Positions 43,762-52,498 of a stretch of 52,621 nucleotides of DNA are shown piece after piece. The translations under genes and the position numbers were made by a program. This DNA comes from Helicobacteraceae bacterium (lineage in GTDB: Bacteria; Campylobacterota; Campylobacteria; Campylobacterales; Helicobacteraceae). Where the stretch lies: NCBI GenBank assembly GCA_900766555.1, contig CAAFVR010000022.1:1-52621 (forward strand), written 5' to 3'. Each line of letters starts with the position of its first letter. Position 1 is the stretch's first letter. The notes below the pieces were generated by a model, which was not told where the DNA came from, searched no databases, and saw nothing but the letters and a program-made list of their open reading frames with translations.

Positions 43762-45042
43762 ATGCCGACAATCACGCTAACAAATAATGAGACAAAACAA
43801 AGCTTCGATTTCAATTTAATTAAATGCACAAGAGGCGCTGATGCAATTGATTTCTCCAAACTTTTTGCCACAACGGGGATCTTTGCTTATGATCCAGGCT
43901 ATAGCTCCACAGCCGGCTGCGAATCAGTAATAAGCTATGTCGATGGCCAAAAAGGCGAACTTTTTTATCGCGGAAAAACGATACAAGAATTAGTTGACAA
44001 TTATACTTTTACAGATATTTGTCACTTTTTGATTAAAGAAACGCTCCCAAATAAAGAAGAATCACTAAATCTAGATATCGAGCTAAGGCATCGCAGCTTT
44101 TTGCATGAGCGCTTAAAGGGCATTTTTGCGAATTTCCCGGAAAAAACGCATCCAATGGCGGCTTTATCTGCGATAACATCGCTACTTGCGACGCTATATT
44201 ACGGCCATCAAGTGATGAAAACAGATGATGATTACCAAACGATGGCAAAACGCATCATCGCAAAAATACCAACAATTGTGGCTTTTTGTTATCGTAATTC
44301 CATTGGCGCTCCATTTATAGATCCAGATGTGGGCAAAAGCTATACTGAAAATTTCCTATACATGCTAAGGGGCTATCCACATGGACGGCTAAAATGCGGT
44401 GCAACGGGCGAAATTGGCATAAATCCGCTCGAAGTTGAAGCACTAGATAAGATATTTATACTTCATGCAGATCATGGACAAAATGCCTCAACAACAACGG
44501 TGCGCAATGTCGCAAGCACAGGAGTTCATCCATATGCGGCAATAAGTTCTGGCATTTCTGCGCTATGGGGCCCAGCACATGGCGGCGCGAATGAAAAAGT
44601 ACTAGAACAATTGCGAGAAATTGGCGATGTAGCAAATGTCAAAAAATACATAGATCGCGTAAAAGACAAAAATGATCCATTCAGATTAATGGGCTTTGGC
44701 CATCGCGTCTATAAAAATTATGACCCAAGAGCAAAAGCGCTCAAAAAATTAAAAGATTCCCTCGATCAAAAGGGTATCAAAATGGATAGAAAGCTAAGCG
44801 ACATAGCAGAAAAAGTCGAAGAAATCGCATTAAGTGATGATTATTTCATCGAACGAAATTTATATCCAAATGTCGATTTCTATTCTGGCATCATTTTAAG
44901 CGCACTCAAAATACCAGTTGAATTATTTACTCCAATATTTGTAATCGGACGTATGCCAGGCTGGTGCGCTCAATTAATTGAACATAACAAACATCCATCA
45001 ACGCGCATAACAAGACCAAAACAAGTTTATCTAGGCAAATAA
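43762..45042 (+). CDS. gltA: Citrate synthase
   Basis: Condenses oxaloacetate and acetyl-CoA. 426 residues of the type II form: GCESVISYVDGQKGELFYRG, LHADHGQNASTTTVRNVASTG (catalytic His), SALWGPAHGGANEKVL (His), and MGFGHRVYKNYDPRA (oxaloacetate binding). ATG 43762 with AGAAGG upstream is chosen over the in-frame ATG 43705, whose leader segment is not conserved in kind. Confidence 0.96.
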   Translation: MPTITLTNNETKQSFDFNLIKCTRGADAIDFSKLFATTGIFAYDPGYSSTAGCESVISYVDGQKGELFYRGKTIQELVDNYTFTDICHFLIKETLPNKEESLNLDIELRHRSFLHERLKGIFANFPEKTHPMAALSAITSLLATLYYGHQVMKTDDDYQTMAKRIIAKIPTIVAFCYRNSIGAPFIDPDVGKSYTENFLYMLRGYPHGRLKCGATGEIGINPLEVEALDKIFILHADHGQNASTTTVRNVASTGVHPYAAISSGISALWGPAHGGANEKVLEQLREIGDVANVKKYIDRVKDKNDPFRLMGFGHRVYKNYDPRAKALKKLKDSLDQKGIKMDRKLSDIAEKVEEIALSDDYFIERNLYPNVDFYSGIILSALKIPVELFTPIFVIGRMPGWCAQLIEHNKHPSTRITRPKQVYLGK

Positions 45043-45326
45043 ACAGACTCCGATCCGGCCCAGCCCCGCAGGGCCTTTGGGCTCATTTAACTTAGACTGT
45101 AGTGCGCCACGATCAGCAATCTAACATCCTTGGTCACTGTGCCCTCGCAGTCACTGTGCGAACTCGAGCTTCTAGGGTTTGGTTGCTAGATCCGATCTGG
45201 AGCCTCCCGGCGGTTACCTAAACTGAAACCAAGAGGCGTGTAACTTGCTAGATCCGATCTAAAGATCTCAAACAGAGCTCGCTTAAACGCGAAACTAGAT
45301 TAATGTGGCTTATCTAGATCCGATCT
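45043..45326. repeat. Convergent gltA-pyrB intergenic region with repeated TAGATCCGATCT
   Basis: 267 non-coding bases. TAGATCCGATCT occurs at 45187-45198, 45249-45260 and 45315-45326 (the last overlaps the pyrB 3' end); the first two share 16 bases (TTGCTAGATCCGATCT). GTCACTGTGC occurs twice (45133, 45150) at a 17-base period. No tRNA or known RNA family recognised, although the higher GC could fit an unrecognised RNA. Confidence 0.6.
45057..45083 (+). terminator. Possible GC-rich hairpin after gltA
   Basis: GGCCC-N9-GGGCC, or alternatively AGCCC-N12-GGGCT. Located 15 bases after the gltA stop. No strong T-run follows, so intrinsic termination is uncertain. Confidence 0.35.
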
Positions 45327-46269
45327 GAGCATCTGAAATCTCAAGGCAATGTAAAAATACGGCCATGCGAGTAAAGACGCCATTTTCGACCTGTTTAAAA
45401 ATGCCATATCTTGGATCATTCGCTAGATCTTGTGAAATATCTATGTCTTGATTTACCGGTCCTGGATGCAATAAAAGAATATCTCTATCTTTTATGACTT
45501 CGCGCGTGATGCAAAAATCCTTGGCATAATCGCGCAAGCTCCCATATGTCTGGCTGCTGTGTCGCTCCACTTGTGCACGCAGCGAAATGACTATATCTAT
45601 GCCCTCTAAATCCAGATGATTAGAAAAGCTAAGCCCTCTTTCCTCTATCAGATCTGGCAAAAATTGCCCCGGAGCAATAAGGCGGATTTTGACGCCAAAT
45701 TTTTGGAGCAAAAATATATTGCTATTTGCGACTCTAGAATTTCTAATATCACCCACAATTGCCACGCTCTTGCCCTCTAGAGCTTTTAGCGCATCTTTAA
45801 TGTCATCTAGATCTGATATAGCTGGATTAACATGCGAAATAATCGTGGCTAGATCCAATAGCGCCTGAGTTGGATGCGCATTTGCGCCATCGCCCGCATT
45901 AATTAGCGCAAAATCCACATGTTTTTGCAAAAAATTGCAAGATCCGCTTGAGTTATGGCGTATTACAAGCGCATCTGGACGCATGGCATTTAAATTCAAT
46001 ATCGTATCTTTCAAACTTTCGCCCTTATTTGTGGAGCTGCGCGATACATCAAGTTTAATTACATTTGCGCCCAAATTATGCGCGGCAATCTCAAAGCTAC
46101 TTAGCGTTCTAGTTGAATTTTCAAAAAAAGTAAAAATGATATTTTTACCACGAAGCAGCGGCAAAAATGCCTCATTTGCATTTTTAGCTCGCTTAAAAGC
46201 AAGTGCATTGTGCAAAATATTGGCTACATCTTCTTTGCTCAAAGCGTCGCATTGGATTAGATGGGGCAT
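45310..46269 (-). CDS. pyrB: Aspartate carbamoyltransferase
   Basis: Second step of pyrimidine synthesis. 319 residues: ENSTRTLSSFEIAAHNLGA (carbamoyl-phosphate loop), HPTQALLDLATI, VAIVGDIRNSRVANSN and LLHPGPVNQDIDI. Divergent from pseB with a 43-base gap. Confidence 0.95.
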   Translation of the reverse strand: MPHLIQCDALSKEDVANILHNALAFKRAKNANEAFLPLLRGKNIIFTFFENSTRTLSSFEIAAHNLGANVIKLDVSRSSTNKGESLKDTILNLNAMRPDALVIRHNSSGSCNFLQKHVDFALINAGDGANAHPTQALLDLATIISHVNPAISDLDDIKDALKALEGKSVAIVGDIRNSRVANSNIFLLQKFGVKIRLIAPGQFLPDLIEERGLSFSNHLDLEGIDIVISLRAQVERHSSQTYGSLRDYAKDFCITREVIKDRDILLLHPGPVNQDIDISQDLANDPRYGIFKQVENGVFTRMAVFLHCLEISDAQIGSR

Positions 46270-46312
46270 GTGGAGCCTTTTTTGTTATGATTTTACAAAT
46301 TTTTGGATTGTT

Positions 46313-47326
46313 ATGCTAAATAATAAGAGTATTTTAATAACTGGCGGGACGGGGAGCTTCGGACGTAAATTTTGTGAGATTTTATTGCAAAAATACAGTC
46401 CAAAACGATTGATAATATACAGTCGAGATGAATTAAAGCAATATCAAATGGCGCAACATTTCACTCAAAAGTGCATGCGTTTTTTTATAGGCGATATACG
46501 CGATAGCAAAAGATTGGATCTAGCCCTCCAAAATGTCGATATTTGCATCCATGCAGCCGCATTGAAACATGTGCCAATAGCCGAATACAACCCGCTTGAA
46601 TGCATTAAAACAAATATCAATGGCGCAAGCAATGTCATAAATGCCGCGCTGCTAAATAATGTAAAACATATAATCGCGCTATCAACTGACAAGGCCGTAA
46701 ATCCGATAAATCTATATGGCGCAACAAAGCTCTGCAGCGATAAACTTTTTGTAAGCGCAAATAATTTCAAAGGCGCCAAAGAATCTAAATTTAGCGTGGT
46801 GAGATATGGCAATGTGATTGGATCAAGCGGATCTGTCGTGCCATTTTTCAAAAATATTTTGCAAAATAAAATGGATTCCATCCCGCTTACAGATGCGCAA
46901 ATGACGCGCTTTTTTATCACATTAGAAGATGGCGTAAATTTCGTGCTCAAAAGCATTTTGCGCATGCAAGGCGGTGAGATTTTTATACCCAAAATACCGA
47001 GCATAAAAATTAAATCTTTGGCTGAATTTATGATCAAAAATTATGCAAAACATGAGGTCAAAATCACAGAAATTGGCATTCGCGCGGGAGAAAAGCTGCA
47101 TGAAAATATGATATCTAAAGAGGATTCGAGCTCTTGCTATGAATTTTTAGATTTCTTTACCATTGCTCCGCAAATCCAATTTCAAGCGCCAATTGATTTT
47201 TCAAAAACAGCGCAAAATGACATCGGGACAAAAACACCGCGAGATTTCGAATATAGCTCAGAAAGCGCACAAGAATTAAAAGAAAATGAGCTAAAAATAA
47301 TGCTAGATCCGATCATGAAGCAATGA
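46313..47326 (+). CDS. pseB: UDP-N-acetylglucosamine 4,6-dehydratase (inverting), PseB
   Basis: First step of pseudaminic acid synthesis, used to glycosylate flagellin. 337 residues: ILITGGTGSFGRKFCEILL (NAD loop), HAAALKHVPIAEYNPLE and LSTDKAVNPINLYGATKL. The SDR-type active site is read as TDKA plus YGATK rather than standard SYK, as in PseB/FlaA1. The long upstream extension of the frame (to 45935) lies antisense to pyrB and is not coding. Flagella-related in role, like FliR and the sigma-54 lipoprotein in this window. Confidence 0.93.
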   Translation: MLNNKSILITGGTGSFGRKFCEILLQKYSPKRLIIYSRDELKQYQMAQHFTQKCMRFFIGDIRDSKRLDLALQNVDICIHAAALKHVPIAEYNPLECIKTNINGASNVINAALLNNVKHIIALSTDKAVNPINLYGATKLCSDKLFVSANNFKGAKESKFSVVRYGNVIGSSGSVVPFFKNILQNKMDSIPLTDAQMTRFFITLEDGVNFVLKSILRMQGGEIFIPKIPSIKIKSLAEFMIKNYAKHEVKITEIGIRAGEKLHENMISKEDSSSCYEFLDFFTIAPQIQFQAPIDFSKTAQNDIGTKTPRDFEYSSESAQELKENELKIMLDPIMKQ

Positions 47327-47331
47327 GGCGA

Positions 47332-47368
47332 AAAGCCCGACAATAAGGCAAGTGAATTTGTGGGCTTT
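47332..47368. terminator. Possible bidirectional hairpin between pseB and accC
   Basis: AAAGCCC (47332) pairs with GGGCTTT (47362) across a 23-base loop, between convergent genes. The long loop makes this weak. Confidence 0.3.
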
Positions 47369-47383
47369 AGGGAGAGGTTAGAG

Positions 47384-48733
47384 CTAGTTTTGTAAATTTT
47401 GCTCTAAGTATTTTGTGTGAATTATAGATTTTAGAAAATCTGGATTATTCATCATTTTTTTATGAAAAGGTATTGTGGTTTTTATACCATCGATTAGAAA
47501 TTCATCCAATGCGCGTTTTGTGCGCTTAATGGCCTCATCTCTATTTCTGCCCCAGATAATTAATTTGCCAATCATGGAGTCATAAAACATTGGCACTTCA
47601 TATCCGGCATAAGCATGGCTATCAAGCCTTACATGAGATCCGCCCGGTGCGATATAACGCGTGATTTTGCCACAACTTGGATAGAACTTTACGGGATCTT
47701 CAGCGGTGATGCGGCATTCGATACTATGGCCATTAAATGTTATTTCTTCTTGAGGCGGTAATTTTTCGCCTTGAGCAATTCTAATCATCCATTCAATCAG
47801 ATCTAGCCCGCTTACCATCTCGCTAACGGTGTGCTCAACCTGCAATCGCGTATTCATCTCCATGAAATAAAAATCTTCTCTATTTTCATCGAGCAAAAAT
47901 TCAAATGTCCCAGCGCCAACATAGCCGATATGTTTTGCCGCATCGACTGCAACTTTTAGGAGCTTTTGCCTTGTTTTTTCACTCAATATTACAGCTGGGC
48001 TTTCTTCGATAAGCTTTTGTTGACGGCGCTGTATTGAGCAATCGCGCTCACCTACATGTATCACATTGCCATGTTTATCAGCTAGGATCTGGACTTCAAT
48101 ATGCTTTGGATTGCGTATAAATTTCTCCATATAAATGCGTCCATCGCCAAATGCCGCTAAGGCTTCGGATTCCGCTGCTAGAAAATGATTTTTAAAATGT
48201 TCTCTATTTTCAACAACGCGCATCCCGCGCCCGCCCCCGCCTGCTGCTGCTTTTATAATAACTGGATAGCCTATTTTTTCAGCCAATTTTTTAGCTTCAT
48301 CAGCATTTTTTAACGCGCCATCACTTCCGCGAATAACCGGAAAACCCGCATTTTGCATAACACTTTTGGCCTTTGATTTATCGCTCATTAATTGCATGAC
48401 TTCAGGGCTTGGGCCTATGAATTCGATTTCATGATGATTGCATATTTCTACAAAATTTTCATTCTCGCTTAGAAAGCCATATCCTGGGAAAATAGCATCC
48501 GCATCAAGCAATTCAGCTGCGCTCATTATCGCGGATACATTCAAATAGCTATCGCTGCTGCGCTCAGATCCGATGCATATTTTTGTATCAGCTAGATCTA
48601 GATAATGCGCATCTTTATCCGCGGTGGAATATACAATTATGCTAGATTTGCCCATTTCTTTAATCGTGCGTATCGCGCGCAATGCGATCTCGCCACGATT
48701 TGCAATTAAAATTCGCTTTAGCTCTTTTTGCAT
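47384..48733 (-). CDS. accC: Acetyl-CoA carboxylase biotin carboxylase subunit
   Basis: Carboxylates biotin on AccB. 449 residues: RILIANRGEIALRAIRT, FPGYGFLSENENF, IIKAAAGGGGRGMRVV (ATP lid), VGERDCSIQRRQQKLIEESP, EMNTRLQVEHTVSE. The start abuts the accB stop (overlap at 48733). Confidence 0.97.
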   Translation of the reverse strand: MQKELKRILIANRGEIALRAIRTIKEMGKSSIIVYSTADKDAHYLDLADTKICIGSERSSDSYLNVSAIMSAAELLDADAIFPGYGFLSENENFVEICNHHEIEFIGPSPEVMQLMSDKSKAKSVMQNAGFPVIRGSDGALKNADEAKKLAEKIGYPVIIKAAAGGGGRGMRVVENREHFKNHFLAAESEALAAFGDGRIYMEKFIRNPKHIEVQILADKHGNVIHVGERDCSIQRRQQKLIEESPAVILSEKTRQKLLKVAVDAAKHIGYVGAGTFEFLLDENREDFYFMEMNTRLQVEHTVSEMVSGLDLIEWMIRIAQGEKLPPQEEITFNGHSIECRITAEDPVKFYPSCGKITRYIAPGGSHVRLDSHAYAGYEVPMFYDSMIGKLIIWGRNRDEAIKRTKRALDEFLIDGIKTTIPFHKKMMNNPDFLKSIIHTKYLEQNLQN

Positions 48734-49218
48734 TAGAGTTTTTCAACTTTCATTAATTTTGAGCCAAATTCAACTGGCTGGCCATCTGTAGATTCAATCG
48801 CTATTATTTTGCAATCAAATTCAGCTTCAATTTCATTCATTATTTTCATAGCTTCAACGATGCCAATTAATTGGCCCTTTTTTACCACATCGCCGACTTT
48901 GACATATGGATCCGCAGTAGGACTTGGCTTATGATAAAAAACGCCAACCATCGGAGAAATTATATAATCTCCACCTTTTTGTGTTCCCTGAGCGCCCTGG
49001 GAGTTATGAATGCTTTGGGCAGCTTGATTTGGTATTTGAGCTTGTACTTCATTTATTTGCGTATGCGTATTTTGAGAATTCTGTGTTTTTTGAGTATTTG
49101 CGGTATTTGGGGCATTTTTACTGAGCTTTATTTCAAAGCCCTCATTTTTGATACGCATCGATGAGAGCGAGCTTTTATTAAAGAGCGCGATTAGATCCTT
49201 TACATTGTCAAAGTTCAT
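48733..49218 (-). CDS. accB: Biotin carboxyl carrier protein of acetyl-CoA carboxylase
   Basis: A 161-residue carrier: N-terminal MNFDNVKDLIALFNKSS, Gln/Asn/Thr-rich flexible linker (residues about 35-80), and C-terminal biotinyl domain with EAMKIMNEI (modified Lys). GGAG before ATG 49218 decides the start over an upstream ATG at 49251. With accC it feeds malonyl-CoA to fatty acid synthesis; accA/accD are not in the window. Confidence 0.95.
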   Translation of the reverse strand: MNFDNVKDLIALFNKSSLSSMRIKNEGFEIKLSKNAPNTANTQKTQNSQNTHTQINEVQAQIPNQAAQSIHNSQGAQGTQKGGDYIISPMVGVFYHKPSPTADPYVKVGDVVKKGQLIGIVEAMKIMNEIEAEFDCKIIAIESTDGQPVEFGSKLMKVEKL

Positions 49219-49265
49219 AAAATCTCCGGGGCTTTTATTGCTATAATACAATAAAAAGGCGCATT

Positions 49266-49835
49266 TTGGGGCTAAAGTCAGATAGCTGGATTAAAGAGCA
49301 GAGCTTAAAACATGCGATGATAGATCCGTTCTATGAAGAGCAAATTGGCGTTGGCGTCATAAGTTATGGGCTATCGAGCTATGGTTATGATATCTGCGTT
49401 GGCAATGAATTTAAGATATTTACAAATGTAAATGCCACAATCGTAGATCCAAAGAATTTTAGCTCTGAAAATGTAGTTGATATTGATGTCTCAAATACGG
49501 GCTTTTGTATCATTCCGCCAAATTCATTTGCACTAGCTAGAACTATTGAATATTTCAAAATACCGCGCGATGTGCTAGCAATATGTCTTGGCAAAAGTAC
49601 TTATGCAAGATGCGGCATAATAGTGAATGTCACGCCATTTGAGCCAGAATTTGAAGGTCATATCACAATTGAGATATCAAATACGACTCCACTACCCGCT
49701 AAAATATATGCCAAAGAAGGCATAGCTCAAGTGCTATTTTTCCAAGGCGATGAAATATGCAACAAAAGCTACAAAGATAAAAATGGTAAATATCAAGGCC
49801 AAAGCGGCATCACATTACCTAGGATATTGAAATAG
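49266..49835 (+). CDS. dcd: dCTP deaminase
   Basis: Makes dUTP from dCTP. 189 residues: GLKSDSWIKEQSLKHAMIDP, YGLSSYGYDICVGNEF, LGKSTYARCGIIVNVTPFEP (catalytic Glu region), and KYQGQSGITLP. The start is TTG at 49266, required by the conserved MGLKSDSWI beginning, with AAAAGG upstream. Divergent from accB. Confidence 0.95.
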   Translation: MGLKSDSWIKEQSLKHAMIDPFYEEQIGVGVISYGLSSYGYDICVGNEFKIFTNVNATIVDPKNFSSENVVDIDVSNTGFCIIPPNSFALARTIEYFKIPRDVLAICLGKSTYARCGIIVNVTPFEPEFEGHITIEISNTTPLPAKIYAKEGIAQVLFFQGDEICNKSYKDKNGKYQGQSGITLPRILK

Positions 49836-49873
49836 CCCTCAAAATTTTAATTTAAGTAAGATATAAGTTAAAT

Positions 49874-49892
49874 AATAATAATTTTCATTATC
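49874..49892. promoter_or_regulatory. Fur-box-like palindrome upstream of the autotransporter
   Basis: Read on the minus strand, GATAATGAAAATTATTATT matches the 19-base Fur consensus GATAATGATAATCATTATC at 16 positions. It lies 18 bases before the ATG and just after a -10-like TATAAG (49862-49867), so binding would block transcription. The window is AT-rich, which raises the chance of such matches. Confidence 0.5.
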
Positions 49893-49909
49893 ACAATTAT
49901 AGAGCAATC

Positions 49910-52498
49910 ATGAAAATTATTTATTTTATTGGCTTATCGGCCATCGCTACGGCTGCGCCATATGGCATAATTAAAACTACAGGCGATAAATACGGCGCAA
50001 CTAGCCATCCTTTCACGGCAATATTAGGAAGTGAAAATCTAATATTAGTAGAAAATTTAGAAGATCCTCCACCCAAAAAAACGCCTCCGATGCTAACTCC
50101 AGATAAAGATACGCCAAAAGTCACATTAGGTACTAGCACATTAGACGAGCCCGGCAAAGCAAATAGATCCACCGCAATAGGAAGCCAAGCCAAAGCTAGA
50201 ATTGATGGCATAATAAATAGCTATGCTGGCAAACCAGTAGATAGCATGTATGATTGGAAATACAAAAATCAAAGTAATGACATAGTTGTAAATTTCAAAA
50301 AAGGCAGTAATGGTTTTAAAATTTATCATGGTTTTATACATGGAGATATCATAAGTCGCGTCTCAGCCCGCAAAGAAATTGGAAAGTCAGATGCGCCAGA
50401 TCGCGGAATAACACGCGTAATCTTTGAAGATAAAGGCCAAATTGATGGAGGTATATATAATTATGGCTTGGGCGACAATCATGTGACATTTGTAAAAGGC
50501 GGTAAAATAGGCGGAAGTTTAATTGCACAAAATAGCGGTCTAAATATCATAAAGCTAGGCGATATGCATCTAGACATAAGCCACAATGTAAAAAGAAGCT
50601 ATTTTGACACTCAAAATAAAGCTGATGCAATAATACTTAGCTCAGTCCCTTATGTCACACATAGCATCCAAGATAGCACTACCAAAAAGATACTGCGCGT
50701 TCAACAAGTAGAAGATATAAATAGCACTAACAAATCTAAACATTTTCAAGCATTAAAATTCTTTGATGGCATACAAAATCGTCAAAATTCGCGTATCGAA
50801 CTGCGCCTTTTTGTAGATAGATTTAATAATAGAGGCATAGACCCCGGCAAAAGAGAAATCGTAAGATGCCCTATGAATCCACCCCAAAAAGTATATTTAC
50901 AACATGCCTACGGCAAAAGCTATAACGATAGAGTCGTAGTAGAAGCAAAAGGCCTAGGCTTTATAATATATCCCATCTTTGAATCCGAAAATACCTGTAG
51001 TGGCGGTACGCCAAATGGCAATGGCAAAGTAAATTTAACATCACCGCTAACATCTGGCAGCCTAGGTCTAAATGATGGCGGCGATAGAAATATAGAAGTG
51101 CTAAAAGCTATAAAACATCAAAATGGCGGCACAGATACAGAACATAACATCGCATTAATCACTATAAAAAATAATGTCTTATCAAAAGATCATGGCAAAG
51201 ATGGCGGCAGCTATGCCTATGTCCCCGGCATCAAAATCGGCTTTGATACATATCTAGCAAAACTAAAAGGTGAGCCAACAGATGAATTTGGCCGAACTAA
51301 TATAAGCACCACAACATCCGCAACTACCTCCACCACCTCGACAACAAGCTCCACCTCAACACAAAATACCCAAGCCCAGACTCCTGCGCCAAAAGTCCTA
51401 GATTACACTACATTTTTCTTAGATGGTATAAAACTTGAGCTTGATAATTCCACAGCAAATAGCGCATTACAAAGTCATAGCGTAAATGTACTGCCGCTTA
51501 GCTTTAATAATCTAGACAATCGCCTAGGCGAAATAAGGCATGCAAAAGATAATCCAAAAGCTCTTGGTTCCTGGGGCCGCGCTTATGCAAATTATCAAAA
51601 TCTAAAACTTCCAAGCAAAGAAGATAAGCTAGGCTTTGTAACAGCGCATGAGCTAGATGCGCAAGGCTATGGCCTGCAATTTGGTCAAGACTACAGCGTA
51701 GCTTATGAAAGTGGATTAAGCCAAGTGCTAGGCGGCGCAATCGAGCTTAGCACAGATCAAATAAGAGGCGTAAATAACAAAAATATAAATTCCATAAGCG
51801 GCGAAATCGAAGGCGTCAAAAATGGCAGCGCAACTGGGGCTGAATTAGCGCTATATCACACAATTATCGGATCTAACGAGGCTGAAAATCCAAAAGAAGA
51901 TGAACCTCCACTTGATACAATAAATGGCCTCTATATCGATACGATCATAAAAGCAAAATTAGTAAGCAATAAAATATCACTGCATAACATACAAAATTCG
52001 CAAAAAATCAATACAAGACATTTGATATTGCAAAATCAAGTTGGCTATCGCTTTAATATCGATAGTTTTGGCATCCAACCTGAGCTTCTAATCGGCTATG
52101 GTTGGAGCAGCCCAATCAAAAGCCTGACCCACAAACGCGCCGATGGCACACTTACAACCAAACAAAATGAATCTGCCAAAATGCTAAAAACGCGCGCTGG
52201 GGGCGTTGTGACCTATGATATCCCGCTAAAAGATGAGTTCAAAAATGTGCGCGTGCATTTCGGCTCCTTTTTGGACTACAGCATGATTAGGCATCCATCA
52301 ACTGAACTTATGAGTAATAAAAATACAGTTGCAAATATCAATGCCTTTAACACGCATTCTTTCGGACTAAAACTTGATCTCGGCGCAAATGTCGCAATCA
52401 ACGACATCCTAAGCGCACATGCAAATATCGGCGGCACCTACCTCGGCGACCTAAGCACACTTTATGAACTAAACCTAGGCATGCGCTTCAGCTACTAA
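49910..52498 (+). CDS. Autotransporter outer-membrane protein
   Basis: An 862-residue type V protein. Signal peptide is short (IYFIGLSAIATAA). Passenger about 20-545: unusual Pro-rich start (EDPPPKKTPPMLTP), a beta-helix-like middle (GGIYNYGLGDNHVTFVKGG), one pair of Cys (VRCPMNPP, ENTCSGG) and a Thr/Ser-rich linker at about 462-495 (STTTSATTSTTSTTSSTST). Beta-domain about 545-862, starting GSWGRAYANYQ and ending LYELNLGMRFSY with a terminal aromatic, as expected for BAM-dependent barrels. Resembles Helicobacter VacA-like/autotransporter-beta proteins in domain layout; the passenger has no function I can name. Confidence 0.82.
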   Translation: MKIIYFIGLSAIATAAPYGIIKTTGDKYGATSHPFTAILGSENLILVENLEDPPPKKTPPMLTPDKDTPKVTLGTSTLDEPGKANRSTAIGSQAKARIDGIINSYAGKPVDSMYDWKYKNQSNDIVVNFKKGSNGFKIYHGFIHGDIISRVSARKEIGKSDAPDRGITRVIFEDKGQIDGGIYNYGLGDNHVTFVKGGKIGGSLIAQNSGLNIIKLGDMHLDISHNVKRSYFDTQNKADAIILSSVPYVTHSIQDSTTKKILRVQQVEDINSTNKSKHFQALKFFDGIQNRQNSRIELRLFVDRFNNRGIDPGKREIVRCPMNPPQKVYLQHAYGKSYNDRVVVEAKGLGFIIYPIFESENTCSGGTPNGNGKVNLTSPLTSGSLGLNDGGDRNIEVLKAIKHQNGGTDTEHNIALITIKNNVLSKDHGKDGGSYAYVPGIKIGFDTYLAKLKGEPTDEFGRTNISTTTSATTSTTSTTSSTSTQNTQAQTPAPKVLDYTTFFLDGIKLELDNSTANSALQSHSVNVLPLSFNNLDNRLGEIRHAKDNPKALGSWGRAYANYQNLKLPSKEDKLGFVTAHELDAQGYGLQFGQDYSVAYESGLSQVLGGAIELSTDQIRGVNNKNINSISGEIEGVKNGSATGAELALYHTIIGSNEAENPKEDEPPLDTINGLYIDTIIKAKLVSNKISLHNIQNSQKINTRHLILQNQVGYRFNIDSFGIQPELLIGYGWSSPIKSLTHKRADGTLTTKQNESAKMLKTRAGGVVTYDIPLKDEFKNVRVHFGSFLDYSMIRHPSTELMSNKNTVANINAFNTHSFGLKLDLGANVAINDILSAHANIGGTYLGDLSTLYELNLGMRFSY

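Noticed and set aside
45043..45309. tRNA, tmRNA or RNase P RNA in the gltA-pyrB spacer
   Set aside because: GC-rich and possibly structured, but I could not find a tRNA T-loop, a tmRNA tag frame or RNase P core motifs on either strand.
45935..46312. N-terminal extension of the pseB frame (126 residues)
   Set aside because: It lies antisense to pyrB, has no PseB similarity, and PseB proteins begin at the glycine-rich loop just after ATG 46313.
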